A DNA stretch of 14,038 bases, from contig CAJUFQ010000034.1 in assembly GCA_910585625.1 (NCBI GenBank), positions 1 to 14,038 on the forward strand, in the 5' to 3' direction. How positions within the stretch are numbered: position 1 is the stretch's first letter; each line of letters begins with the position of its first letter. Origin of the DNA: an uncultured Lachnospiraceae bacterium (lineage in GTDB: Bacteria; Bacillota; Clostridia; Lachnospirales; Lachnospiraceae). The notes beneath the pieces were generated by a model. The model made no database searches and was not told where the DNA came from. It worked only from the letters and a program-made list of their open reading frames with translations. This document shows positions 6,483 to 13,991 of this stretch, piece after piece. The position numbers and the translations under genes are program-made.

Positions 6483-8478
6483 GTTTTTTTATGCAAGGCT
6501 TGCCATCGGAAATTTAAAGAAAAATGTCAGTTTGTATCTGCCCTATGTGCTGGCGGCGGTGGGGATTGGCGCCATGTACTATATCATGGGGGCGATTACC
6601 AGGGATGAAGGGATTAAGGAGATGCGCGGCAGCAACGAACTGTTAATGATATTGAGCCTTGGTTGCGGAGTGATAGCAATTTTTACCGTAATCTTCCTGT
6701 TCTATACAAACAGCTTCCTTATGAAACGGCGGAAACGGGAGTTTGGCCTGTTTAATATCTTAGGGATGGAAAAACGCCACATTGGGAAAATGATGTTCTG
6801 GGAAATCCTTATGGTTGCTTTTGGAAGTATTGGCGGCGGGCTTATCGTAGGCATTGTCTTAAACAAGCTGGTGGTGCTTGCGCTGATGCGTCTGCTGGAA
6901 TTTGACGTGCCATTTGGCTTTAGCATTTCCAAAGGGGCGGCAATCAGCAATATCATTCTGTTTGCCTGCATTTTTGGGGCAACTTTGGTATACAATTTGC
7001 TCCAGGTGCAGAAAGCAAGCCCGATTGAGCTTCTCAGAAGTTCCAGCCAGGGGGAGCGGGAGCCAAAGACGCGTTGGGTCTTGGCAGTTCTTGGCATCCT
7101 GGCTCTGGGCACGGGCTATGGGATTGCCATTGTCGTAGAAAGCCCGATAGATGTACTGATGCTGTTTTTCCTGGCGGTGCTGTTAGTCATGGCGGGTACC
7201 TACTGCTTGTTTACCGCGGGCAGCATTGCCATCTTAAAGCTGCTTCGCAAGAACAAGAACTACTATTACAAGACATGTCATTTCACCTCTGTCTCAGGGA
7301 TGATTTACCGCATGAAGCAGAATGCCGTGGGACTGAGCAATATCTGTATATTGAGTACGATGGTATTGGTGATGATTGCCGGAACATTTTCTTTGTACAT
7401 GGGGAAAGATGTTTCCCTGCGGAGCCGTTATCCCAAAGAAATCATGATAAGTGGGTATGGGATGACGGAAAACGGAATATTAATGATGCAGGAGTGCGCC
7501 AAGCAGGCGGCGGAAGATGTGGGAGCCAGCATTGAGGAACTGACCTGCCTTACCAGCCTTTCTTTTTCAGGGTATAAGGAAGGGGGGGAATTTCATATCG
7601 TGGCATACGAGGAAGGAGCGCTTGCCCCGGAAGGGGAGATTGTGATGTTGGAATGGATGACCCAGGAGGAGTACCGGCGTTTCGGAGGGGAAGCGGCGGA
7701 ACTTGATGAGGATGAGGTGTTGGTCTACACTTCCCATGGGGACCGTGGGGACAGCCAATACCGGCTGGGCGACCAGACATTCCGTGTCAGGGAGTACCTG
7801 TCAGAACTGAACCTGGACGATATGCAGATGGAGATTGTCTACGACCTATACTTTATCGTAGTCAAGGATGAGTCCGTCCTGCAGGAAATCGACAATCTGC
7901 AGAAGGCGGTTTACGGAGAGCGGGCAAGCAGCCCTGAGACAGTGGTGGCTTTTGATGTCGCAGAGGGAGAGGAGCAGGAGATTGCCTGCCGGGAACGCAT
8001 CTCCCAGCTGCTGGCAGAGCAAGATCCGGAGTCGAAGGAAGGGGCGGTCAGGGCAGAAAGCAGGAGCGAGAGGAAGAATGACGATATGGTTGTGTTCGGA
8101 GGATTCCTGTTCCTGGGGATTTTCCTGGGGTTTGTGTTCCTGATGGCGACGACAATGATTATCTATTATAAGCAAGTATCGGAAGGGTACGAAGATAAAG
8201 CGCGCTTTGAGATTATGCAGAAGGTAGGTATGAGCAAGAGGGAAGTGCGCGCGTCTATCCGCAGCCAGATTCTCAAAGTCTTTTTCCTGCCTTTGGTGAC
8301 AGCGTGCGTCCACCTTGCGGCTGCCTTTCCCATGATTAACCGTCTGCTGCTGCTGTTTGGTATGGCGGACGTGAAACTGTTTGCCGTCTGCACGGTCGCT
8401 ACGGTAGGGATTTTTGCGGTGATATATGCCGTGGTTTACAGCATTACCGCGAAAACGTACTATAAAATCGTCAATTAG
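6475..8478 (+). CDS. bceB: Bce-type ABC transporter permease (FtsX domains)
   Basis: This 667-residue membrane protein has about ten helices: two near the N-terminus (22-41, 56-78), five more up to residue 308, a large extracellular domain (about 310-530) and three C-terminal helices starting near 537. That architecture is characteristic of BceB-type permeases, whose big loop binds lantibiotics or bacitracin-lipid complexes. FtsX-type cytoplasmic motifs are visible as KRREFGLFNILGM-like segments at about 85-98 and KARFEIMQKVGMSKREV near the C-terminal helices. The extracellular domain is acidic and varies most between systems, so the ligand cannot be predicted. The ATG at 6475 is preferred over the in-frame GTG at 6463. 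It overlaps the ATPase gene by 8 nt. In Bce systems this protein also signals to the kinase. Confidence 0.9.
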   Translation: MNRFFYARLAIGNLKKNVSLYLPYVLAAVGIGAMYYIMGAITRDEGIKEMRGSNELLMILSLGCGVIAIFTVIFLFYTNSFLMKRRKREFGLFNILGMEKRHIGKMMFWEILMVAFGSIGGGLIVGIVLNKLVVLALMRLLEFDVPFGFSISKGAAISNIILFACIFGATLVYNLLQVQKASPIELLRSSSQGEREPKTRWVLAVLGILALGTGYGIAIVVESPIDVLMLFFLAVLLVMAGTYCLFTAGSIAILKLLRKNKNYYYKTCHFTSVSGMIYRMKQNAVGLSNICILSTMVLVMIAGTFSLYMGKDVSLRSRYPKEIMISGYGMTENGILMMQECAKQAAEDVGASIEELTCLTSLSFSGYKEGGEFHIVAYEEGALAPEGEIVMLEWMTQEEYRRFGGEAAELDEDEVLVYTSHGDRGDSQYRLGDQTFRVREYLSELNLDDMQMEIVYDLYFIVVKDESVLQEIDNLQKAVYGERASSPETVVAFDVAEGEEQEIACRERISQLLAEQDPESKEGAVRAESRSERKNDDMVVFGGFLFLGIFLGFVFLMATTMIIYYKQVSEGYEDKARFEIMQKVGMSKREVRASIRSQILKVFFLPLVTACVHLAAAFPMINRLLLLFGMADVKLFAVCTVATVGIFAVIYAVVYSITAKTYYKIVN

Positions 8479-8487
8479 CAGATAAAG

Positions 8488-8533
8488 AAAGCCCTGCTTC
8501 CCAGGATTGTCCGGGAGAGCGGGGCTTTTTCTT
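8488..8533. terminator. Bidirectional Rho-independent terminator
   Basis: AAAGCCC-T-GCT-T-CCC at 8488-8502 pairs with a right arm ending GCGGGGCTTT, and TTTTTCTT follows on the plus strand. Read on the minus strand the same stem is followed by TTTCTTT. It lies between the convergent transporter and prs genes and should serve both. Confidence 0.9.
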
Positions 8534-8569
8534 CCATTCGGAATGTGGCTTTCTGTCAGGAAAAATTAT

Positions 8570-9751
8570 TTATTTTTTCTTTTTTGCTTTGTATTTCTTC
8601 ACCAGGGCCTCTATCCTCTCATAGGGGTCTAAAAGGTCGCTGATAGAAATATCATGATTTAAGGTATCGATGATGTAGGCAATGTATTTGCTCATGTCGC
8701 AATTAATATAGTAGGGCTTGCTCAAAAGTTCCGGCGTTTGGTAAGTGAGGTTCGTGGTCACTACTTTATAAATAATCCCGTCTGCGACAGCGCGGTCAAA
8801 TTTCTCAAGGCCGTTGGTAAACAGTCCGAAGGTGGATATGACAAATATGCGGTTTGCTTTGCGTTTTTTCAGCTCCGTAGCGACATCAATCATGCTGTCG
8901 CCGGAGGAAATCATATCGTCGATAATCAGCACGTCCTTGCCTTCCACGGAAGAACCAAGGAATTCATGCGCCACGATTGGGTTGCGCCCATCGACAATCT
9001 TGCTGTAGTCGCGGCGTTTGTAGAACATGCCCATATCAAGCCCCAGAACGTTGGCAAGGTAGATGGCACGGTTGGTTCCGCCCTCATCCGGGCTGATGAC
9101 CATCATATGGTCGCTGTCAATCTGCAGATCGTCAATCTCATGGAAGATCGCTTTGATGAACTGGTAAGCAGGCTGGACAGTTTCAAATCCGTTTAATGGA
9201 ATGGCATTTTGCACGCGTGGGTCATGCGCGTCAAAGGTGATGATGTTGTCCACGCCCATGTTGACAAGCTCCTGGAGCGCAAGGGCGCAGTCAAGGGATT
9301 CCCTGGAGGTGCGTTTGTGCTGGCGGCCTTCATAGAGGAAAGGCATGATGACGGTGATACGCCTTGCTTTTCCGCCAGCGGCAGCAATGACACGTTTAAG
9401 ATCCTGAAAGTGGTCATCCGGGGACATATGGTTCTCATGGCCACAGACGGTATAGTTCAGGCTGTAATTGCTGACGTCTACCATAAGGTATAAGTCAAAG
9501 CCGCGGACAGATTCTTTGATGATGCCTTTGGCCTCTCCGGTTCCGAAACGAGGGGTAGAGCAGTCTACCAGATAGGTGTTCTTGTGGTATCCTTTGAAAG
9601 CGATGTCGTTTTGGTGTTCGTGTTCCCGTTCACTGCGGAAACGTACCAGGTATTTGTCCACTTTCTTCCCCAATTTCCTGCAGCTCTCCAGTGGGATGAC
9701 CCCCAATGAGCCGGCAGGGATAGTTTCATAATTTTGTTCGTTGCGCTGCAT
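8570..9751 (-). CDS. prs: Ribose-phosphate pyrophosphokinase, long variant
   Basis: This cytosolic enzyme makes PRPP from ribose 5-phosphate and ATP, feeding purine, pyrimidine, histidine, tryptophan and NAD synthesis. At 393 residues it exceeds the usual 310-320, with about 60 extra N-terminal residues. Family marks are ITVIMPFLYEGRQHKRTSRES (about 132-152), TFDAHDPR (172-179, the usual LDLHAGQ region), YKRR in the catalytic loop area (244-247) and the PRPP loop LIIDDMISSGDSM (275-287). The last differs from the canonical DDMIDTGGT by Ser replacing both Thr. The start at 9751 follows GGAGG at 6-nt spacing; an in-frame start at 9805 has no such site. The gap to the helicase loader is 107 nt with no terminator, so readthrough is likely. 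A possible local -10 (TATACT, 9794-9799) lacks a good -35. Confidence 0.85.
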   Translation of the reverse strand: MQRNEQNYETIPAGSLGVIPLESCRKLGKKVDKYLVRFRSEREHEHQNDIAFKGYHKNTYLVDCSTPRFGTGEAKGIIKESVRGFDLYLMVDVSNYSLNYTVCGHENHMSPDDHFQDLKRVIAAAGGKARRITVIMPFLYEGRQHKRTSRESLDCALALQELVNMGVDNIITFDAHDPRVQNAIPLNGFETVQPAYQFIKAIFHEIDDLQIDSDHMMVISPDEGGTNRAIYLANVLGLDMGMFYKRRDYSKIVDGRNPIVAHEFLGSSVEGKDVLIIDDMISSGDSMIDVATELKKRKANRIFVISTFGLFTNGLEKFDRAVADGIIYKVVTTNLTYQTPELLSKPYYINCDMSKYIAYIIDTLNHDISISDLLDPYERIEALVKKYKAKKKK

Positions 9752-9858
9752 ACGATGTCCTCCATATATCGTGAAAAAATTTAAAAGTTCGGTAGTATAT
9801 GCCATTCACTTATGTTGTTGGCAGTGCAAAAGTGTCTTCCTTGTCAATATAACATCCC

Positions 9859-10860
9859 TCAGACGTCTTGGCAAGATTGTCTGTTAAGTTTTTTCTGGAT
9901 CCGGATATCGTTTCCGAAAAGCTTAATCATGGTATAACTGCTGGAAATCCTGGAAAATGTGCGTTCTGAGTATGTTTCCGCCAACTGCCCAAGTGTCAGG
10001 TTGGTGGAAATAATCGTCGATTTCTGCCGCAGGATGCGCTCGTTGAGGCAGAGGAACAGCTGAGACACGGTAAACGTGTTCGACAGCTCGGTACCCAGGT
10101 CGTCAATAATCAGCAAATCGCAATCCAGGATGCGTCGGTAATCCTCGTCGGCCTCCGGAGACTTGCCAAAGGTATTTTTCCCAAATACAGCAAACAGCGA
10201 GGCAGCGGTGAAATAGATGACGGAATGACCGCTATCTAACAATTCCTTTGCCACGCAGTTGGACAGATAGGTCTTGCCGATTCCCGTATCGCCATAAAAG
10301 AACAGGTTGCGGAACTCCGTGTCAAAGGTCTTTATGAATTCTTTGCAGCCCTGCACCGCCCGCTTTGCCGTGGCGAGGCTGGAAAGCCCCGTGGCTGGGT
10401 TGGTCTGCTCATCGGAATAGTAGGCGAAAGAGAAGTGCTGGAAGTTCTCTACATCCAGAATCCGGCGTAAGTTGGACTGGGTATATACAAGATCGATGGC
10501 AGCCTGCTCGAAGCAGTGGCATTTCCTGCCGCCGATGTAACCGGTGTCTTTACAGTCCGGGCAGCCATAGGGAGGGTCAAAATAATCTTCCTGATAGCCG
10601 TGGTCTGACAGAAGCTGTCGTTTCTCCTGTGTGAGAGCTTTGAGGCTGTCATGCAGTTGGGGCAGCGCCGTCTCGTCTCCGTCTATCAGTTTTTTGGCCT
10701 GGCTCACGGAGAGGGAGGCGATGGCATCATTAATCTCGGCGAGGCGCGGCAACGCCTCGTAGACAGTGTTGATACGCTCCAGGACAATACGCTGGTTTTC
10801 CAGCTGTTTTGCCTCATAACGCCGCATCAGCGCGTTGTACTGAGTATTACTGAGGGCCAT
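9859..10860 (-). CDS. dnaI: Replicative helicase loader, AAA+ ATPase (DnaI/DnaC family)
   Basis: This 333-residue cytosolic protein is predicted to load the replicative helicase onto DNA. A helical N-terminal part (1-95) is followed by a zinc-ribbon-like cluster, C100-P-D-C103 and C114-H-C116, typical of Gram-positive DnaI. The AAA+ core shows Walker A GDTGIGKT (190-197), Walker B LLIIDDLGTE (249-258), sensor-1 N287 in ISTNL and arginines in SERTFSRI (300, 304) at the arginine-finger position. The ATG at 10860 is preceded by AAGGAGGAACTT, and the upstream DnaD-like gene stops only 10 nt before it, so the two are coupled. This pairing mirrors the partnership of DnaD/DnaB-type proteins with DnaI during initiation and restart in Firmicutes. 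Confidence 0.88.
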   Translation of the reverse strand: MALSNTQYNALMRRYEAKQLENQRIVLERINTVYEALPRLAEINDAIASLSVSQAKKLIDGDETALPQLHDSLKALTQEKRQLLSDHGYQEDYFDPPYGCPDCKDTGYIGGRKCHCFEQAAIDLVYTQSNLRRILDVENFQHFSFAYYSDEQTNPATGLSSLATAKRAVQGCKEFIKTFDTEFRNLFFYGDTGIGKTYLSNCVAKELLDSGHSVIYFTAASLFAVFGKNTFGKSPEADEDYRRILDCDLLIIDDLGTELSNTFTVSQLFLCLNERILRQKSTIISTNLTLGQLAETYSERTFSRISSSYTMIKLFGNDIRIQKKLNRQSCQDV

Positions 10861-10870
10861 AAGTTCCTCC

Positions 10871-11920
10871 TTAACGTGCAGTGTTCAGAAGCTCGGCTTC
10901 CAGCTGATCCATATTGTAGGTACGCTGGGGAAAGCTGTTGAAACGGTTCAGGGCTGCCGGCTTGGCAGTATTATTCCTGGCAGCGGCAGCATGTGCGCGC
11001 TCTGCCGCCTTTGCCGCCTGGAATGCCTCATCGGCACGCCGGATCTCTTCCATGCTGCTGATGCCCTGGCGTTTCCAGTTGGCAAGAATCCGGTCTGCAT
11101 ATTCGAAATTCGGCTGATGGATGGATAAAATGGTGCGGCTGCAGGCTTCGGCAATCATATCCTCGCTGAATCCATACTCTTTGCTCCATTTGTCTATGTA
11201 GGAAAATTCTGCCGGAACCAGGCTGCGTCCCTGGATGCCCAGAGATTTCAATACCGCATAATGGAGACGGCTGTGTGCCTGGGTATTGCCTTTGGCTTGC
11301 TCGACGGTGCGGATGTCCTTCTCCCTCCAGCTGATGGCAACCTTGTCCATGTAATGCAGGCTGGAATGCCCGCCGGCAATGCAGTATTCCAGGAGGTAAA
11401 CGATCAGGTCTGCGGAAAGGCCCAGGTGGTCGTACCAGGAGAGCAGCGTCTGGATATCGGTGGACGTCAGGGGCCTTTTAAGGTAGCTTTCCGCCACGAA
11501 CATCAGCTCCTGGACCTCTTCTTTCTCCTGGAAGGATTTGAGGTCGTCCGCACTGTACGAAGTATCCGGGACAGGTGCGGGGGCCTTTTTTAAGGGGACA
11601 GAATCGTCTTTGTCTGCGCCTGCTTCTGAATCGAGGAAATAAATGCCGGCTATCGACTTGTCCGCTGCATATTCCAGCTTCAGGAGGTTCATTTTCTCCC
11701 AGTATTTCAGGGCGCGCTGAATGTCCTTTTCTGTGTGGTTGAAGTTGTCTGCGGCTTTGGATATGGAAAAGCTGCAGTCAGGAGAGTTCATGCAGCGCAG
11801 CAGATATAAGTAAATTTTGACGAACTCGCCGTTTGCGCCTGTCATGTATTCATCAATAAACCGGTTGGAAATGGTTGTTGTGGAAGAGCCGTTATCTTTG
11901 TGTAATGTAATTTTTTCCAT
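10871..11920 (-). CDS. DnaD-like replication initiation/restart protein
   Basis: This 349-residue protein has three regions. The first is an N-terminal winged-helix-like part (about 20-97, including NRFIDEYMTGANGEFVKIYL and DIQRALKYWEKMNLL). Next come two tandem DnaB_2/DnaD-type helical repeats: 133-205 (with YMDKVAISWREKDI) and 220-290 (with FEYADRILANWKRQGI). A basic Ala-rich tail (about 295-349) ends the protein. Both repeats keep the aromatic-x3-I/V-x3-W pattern used for DNA binding in this family. The start at 11920 follows GGAGG at proper spacing; an in-frame ATG 69 nt upstream has no site. Directly upstream of the helicase loader (10-nt gap), it is expected to help load helicase at origins or stalled forks. 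The promoter at 11980-12008 and the DnaA boxes upstream suggest DnaA control. Confidence 0.85.
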   Translation of the reverse strand: MEKITLHKDNGSSTTTISNRFIDEYMTGANGEFVKIYLYLLRCMNSPDCSFSISKAADNFNHTEKDIQRALKYWEKMNLLKLEYAADKSIAGIYFLDSEAGADKDDSVPLKKAPAPVPDTSYSADDLKSFQEKEEVQELMFVAESYLKRPLTSTDIQTLLSWYDHLGLSADLIVYLLEYCIAGGHSSLHYMDKVAISWREKDIRTVEQAKGNTQAHSRLHYAVLKSLGIQGRSLVPAEFSYIDKWSKEYGFSEDMIAEACSRTILSIHQPNFEYADRILANWKRQGISSMEEIRRADEAFQAAKAAERAHAAAARNNTAKPAALNRFNSFPQRTYNMDQLEAELLNTAR

Positions 11921-11979
11921 GATGACCTCCGGGTAAAATCGTGTTAGGGGATAGGTTCCGTTCTCCTTTTGTGGAATAC

Positions 11980-12008
11980 AGTATAGCACATAAAAATCAA
12001 AATGAGAA
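11980..12008 (-). promoter_or_regulatory. Promoter of the dnaD-like/dnaI operon
   Basis: On the minus strand the extended -10 TGCTATACT (hexamer at 11980-11985) is preceded, 17 nt upstream, by TTCTCA (12003-12008, four of six matches to the -35). Transcription should begin near 11973, about 50 nt before the dnaD-like start. The nearest DnaA box pair lies roughly 90-110 bp upstream of that start. Confidence 0.6.
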
Positions 12009-12063
12009 GTGAAATTTTTCCTGAAATGCCAGCAAAATCAAGGCATTGCGGGAATGTTAAAAA

Positions 12064-12081
12064 TGTGGATAATGTGGATAA
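12064..12081 (-). promoter_or_regulatory. Tandem pair of consensus DnaA boxes
   Basis: Read on the minus strand, two perfect TTATCCACA 9-mers abut directly (12064-12072 and 12073-12081). This is the high-affinity DnaA box. A one-mismatch box on the plus strand, TTGTTCACA, follows at 12100-12108. They lie upstream of the dnaD-like/dnaI promoter. Confidence 0.85.
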
Positions 12082-12177
12082 GTCAGTGGAAAAACAGAGT
12101 TGTTCACATGCAAATCCCAGTAAATATGAGAAAAGGGGAGAGGCGGGCGGAATTGTTGGCAAATATGTTATGTAAAC

Positions 12178-12227
12178 TAAAAAATCCACATCCCGAAAAG
12201 AGAGTTTTCCCCAATCGGAATGTGGAT
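12178..12227 (-). terminator. Rho-independent terminator of murC
   Basis: On the minus strand ATCCACATTCC (12227-12217) pairs along its full 11 bp, with one U-G wobble, with GGGATGTGGAT (12194-12184), and a run of T follows (12183-12179). The interior has a second stem, GAAAA/TTTTC (12195-12209). It starts 12 nt after the murC stop. The ascending arm shares seven bases with a DnaA box. Confidence 0.85.
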
Positions 12228-12238
12228 AACGTGGATAA
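12221..12238 (-). promoter_or_regulatory. Second tandem pair of DnaA boxes at the murC 3' end
   Basis: On the minus strand TTATCCACG (12238-12230, one mismatch) abuts a perfect TTATCCACA (12229-12221). The pair touches the murC stop codon (12239-12241), and the second box overlaps the ascending arm of the murC terminator. With the pair at 12064-12081 this makes four strong boxes in 175 bp. Confidence 0.8.
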
Positions 12239-13618
12239 CTATCTGCCTAGCAGATGTTCCCCTACCTGGAAGATATCTCCGGCCCCCATAGTTATCAACA
12301 AATCGCCGTTGATACAATTTTTTAATAAAAAATTTTCAATTTGGTCAAAAGATGGAAAATAATGGCATTCTGTCCCTAAATTTTGTATCTCTTTCTGGAG
12401 ATTCAGAGAACTGATGCCGATGGTATTCTGTTCCCTGGCTGCATAGATGTCGGCCAGCACTACCAAATCAGCAAGGGACAAAGCCTTGGCGAATTCTGTC
12501 AGGAATGCCTTGGTTCTGGTATAAGTATGAGGCTGGAACACGCAGACAATGCGGTTATGCGCGCAATCTTGGGCAGATGAGAGCGTGGCGGATATTTCCG
12601 TGGGATGGTGCGCGTAGTCATCCACAATCGCAATGCCGCCCAGCGTTCCCTTATGCTCAAAACGCCTTGCCGTCCCTCCGAAGCGGGCAAGAGCTGATTG
12701 GATATGGGCAAAGGGGATGTTCATTTCCAGCGCAAGCGCACATGCGGCCACGGCGTTGCTCACATTGTGCTTTCCTGGCACATTCATGGAAATCTGGCCA
12801 AGGGCAGTGCCTTCCTGCATCAGGGTGAAGTTTCCACAGCCGCTTGTATTAAAAGTAATATTATCTGCATAATATGAATCAGAGGTGTTCAAGCTATAGG
12901 TGACAATGCGGCAGCCGAGCCCTTTGGTAATCTCTTCATGGTTTTCGATTTCATCATTGATGATAACCGTTCCGTGCGGCGGCACGTTTCCGGCAAACTT
13001 GCGGAAAGAGCAGCGGATATCTGCAAGATCTTTGAAGAAATCCATATGGTCTTCTTCTATATTTAATATGAGGGCATATCTGGGGTGGAAGTTGAGGAAG
13101 CTGTTGGTGTATTCGCAGGCTTCCGTCAGGAAGACGTCTGACCCGCCGACCCGGATGTTGCCGCCAATAGACTTTAAGATACCGCCCACTGAGACTGTGG
13201 GGTCACAGCAAGACTCCAGGAGGATGTGGGTGATCATGGATGTTGTGGTTGTCTTGCCATGCGTACCAGATACGGCGATGGATTGCTTGTAGTTTTCCAT
13301 AATCTGCCCCAACAGCTCGGCACGGGTCAGCATGGGAATCTGCCGCTGCCTGGCAGCCTGCAGTTCTGGGTTATCTGCATGGATGGCGGCCGTATAGACA
13401 ACTGCGTCTATGCCTTCCTTAATATTAGAAGCGCGCTGCCCATAATAAATCACGGCGCCCAGCCCTGTCAGTTTCTCGGTCAGTTCCGACTCTTTGGAAT
13501 CAGAGCCTGAGATATGGAAGTTTTCTTTGAGTAAGATTTCAGCAAGGCCGCTCATGCTGATGCCACCGATACCGATAAAGTGGAGATGGATAGGTTTTTC
13601 GAAGTCGATTCTGTACAT
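12239..13618 (-). CDS. murC: UDP-N-acetylmuramate--L-alanine ligase
   Basis: This 459-residue cytosolic enzyme adds L-alanine to UDP-MurNAc using ATP, the first step of the peptidoglycan stem peptide. The N-terminal UDP-binding part has FIGIGGISMSGLA (14-26). The ATP site is VSGTHGKTTTT (116-126). The central domain has EACEY (166-170) and NIEEDHMD (186-193), then GKHNVSNAVAA (282-292). The C-terminal domain shows TARRF (316-320) and DDYAHHPTEI (333-342). All key motifs and the normal length are present. The ATG at 13618 is preceded by only a weak site (AGGCAGGT). It has its own promoter and terminator, so it appears monocistronic. Confidence 0.96.
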   Translation of the reverse strand: MYRIDFEKPIHLHFIGIGGISMSGLAEILLKENFHISGSDSKESELTEKLTGLGAVIYYGQRASNIKEGIDAVVYTAAIHADNPELQAARQRQIPMLTRAELLGQIMENYKQSIAVSGTHGKTTTTSMITHILLESCCDPTVSVGGILKSIGGNIRVGGSDVFLTEACEYTNSFLNFHPRYALILNIEEDHMDFFKDLADIRCSFRKFAGNVPPHGTVIINDEIENHEEITKGLGCRIVTYSLNTSDSYYADNITFNTSGCGNFTLMQEGTALGQISMNVPGKHNVSNAVAACALALEMNIPFAHIQSALARFGGTARRFEHKGTLGGIAIVDDYAHHPTEISATLSSAQDCAHNRIVCVFQPHTYTRTKAFLTEFAKALSLADLVVLADIYAAREQNTIGISSLNLQKEIQNLGTECHYFPSFDQIENFLLKNCINGDLLITMGAGDIFQVGEHLLGR

Positions 13619-13640
13619 ATATTTTACCTGCCTGACTTTC

Positions 13641-13666
13641 TATAGAATAATTACTATTATTCTATA
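13641..13666. promoter_or_regulatory. Perfect 26-bp dyad at the murC start of transcription
   Basis: TATAGAATAAT (13641-13651), a 4-nt spacer TACT, and ATTATTCTATA (13656-13666) form an exact 11-bp inverted repeat. It covers the -10 of the murC promoter and the predicted transcription start (near 13652), which is where a repressor would block initiation. No regulator gene is nearby, and the sequence does not exactly fit the Fur, PerR or Zur boxes I know. Confidence 0.65.
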
Positions 13667-13687
13667 CCAAGAGGGGGCATTTTGCAA
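13659..13687 (-). promoter_or_regulatory. murC promoter
   Basis: On the minus strand TTGCAA (13687-13682), a 17-nt spacer and TAGAAT (13664-13659) make a plausible sigma-A promoter, with transcription starting about 35 nt before murC. Confidence 0.6.
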
Positions 13688-13991
13688 ACTGAAAATGGAG
13701 GAAAGGTTTTCTGGGATTTGATGAGGGAGGGGCATGTTTTTGGAAGCGATAGAATAAGCCAAACGAGTTTTCCTATAAAGCTTGCCCAAAGAACCTATGG
13801 ATTTTGCAGCACGGGCAGATTGCACAAGATTGCATCTGGAAAACATGTTTTCTGAGTGCAATTTGTATGCAATTCTCATCTGCTACAGTATGCGCCAGGC
13901 GCTTTTTGCAGATGAAACCAGTAACATTTTGCCTCCTCCGGCGAGATTTGCAAATTAATGGAAACAATTCTCGTGCAAATATACAAAATTA
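13688..13991. other. Noncoding stretch at the contig end
   Basis: About 300 bp hold no convincing gene. Short open frames on both strands have no ribosome site and no recognisable motifs. The DNA is unusually rich in TTGCA/TGCAA words, and contains the inverted repeat described separately (13815-13883), a GCGCC-A-GGCGC dyad (13892-13902) and the palindrome ATTTGCAAAT (13946-13955). Confidence 0.6.
13815..13883. repeat. Complex inverted repeat, possible dispersed intergenic element
   Basis: The centre is a perfect 14-bp palindrome GAAAACATGTTTTC (13839-13852). Moving outward, ATTGCA (13829-13834) pairs with TGCAAT (13857-13862), CAA (13825-13827) with TTG (13863-13865), ATTGCA (13819-13824) with TGCAAT (13868-13873), and GCAG (13815-13818) with CTGC (13880-13883), with small bulges between. 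The whole could fold as a hairpin or cruciform of about 69 bp. Whether it is repeated elsewhere in the genome cannot be seen. Confidence 0.55.

Noticed and set aside
12009..12238. Chromosomal origin (oriC) between murC and dnaD
   Set aside because: DnaA boxes are present, but there is no dnaA/dnaN/rpmH neighbourhood and no clear unwinding element or DnaA-trio; regulatory or titration function fits better.
12009..12362. Plus-strand 117-residue open frame across the DnaA boxes
   Set aside because: No ribosome site, runs antisense into the murC 3' end, and its composition reflects repeated box sequence, not a protein.
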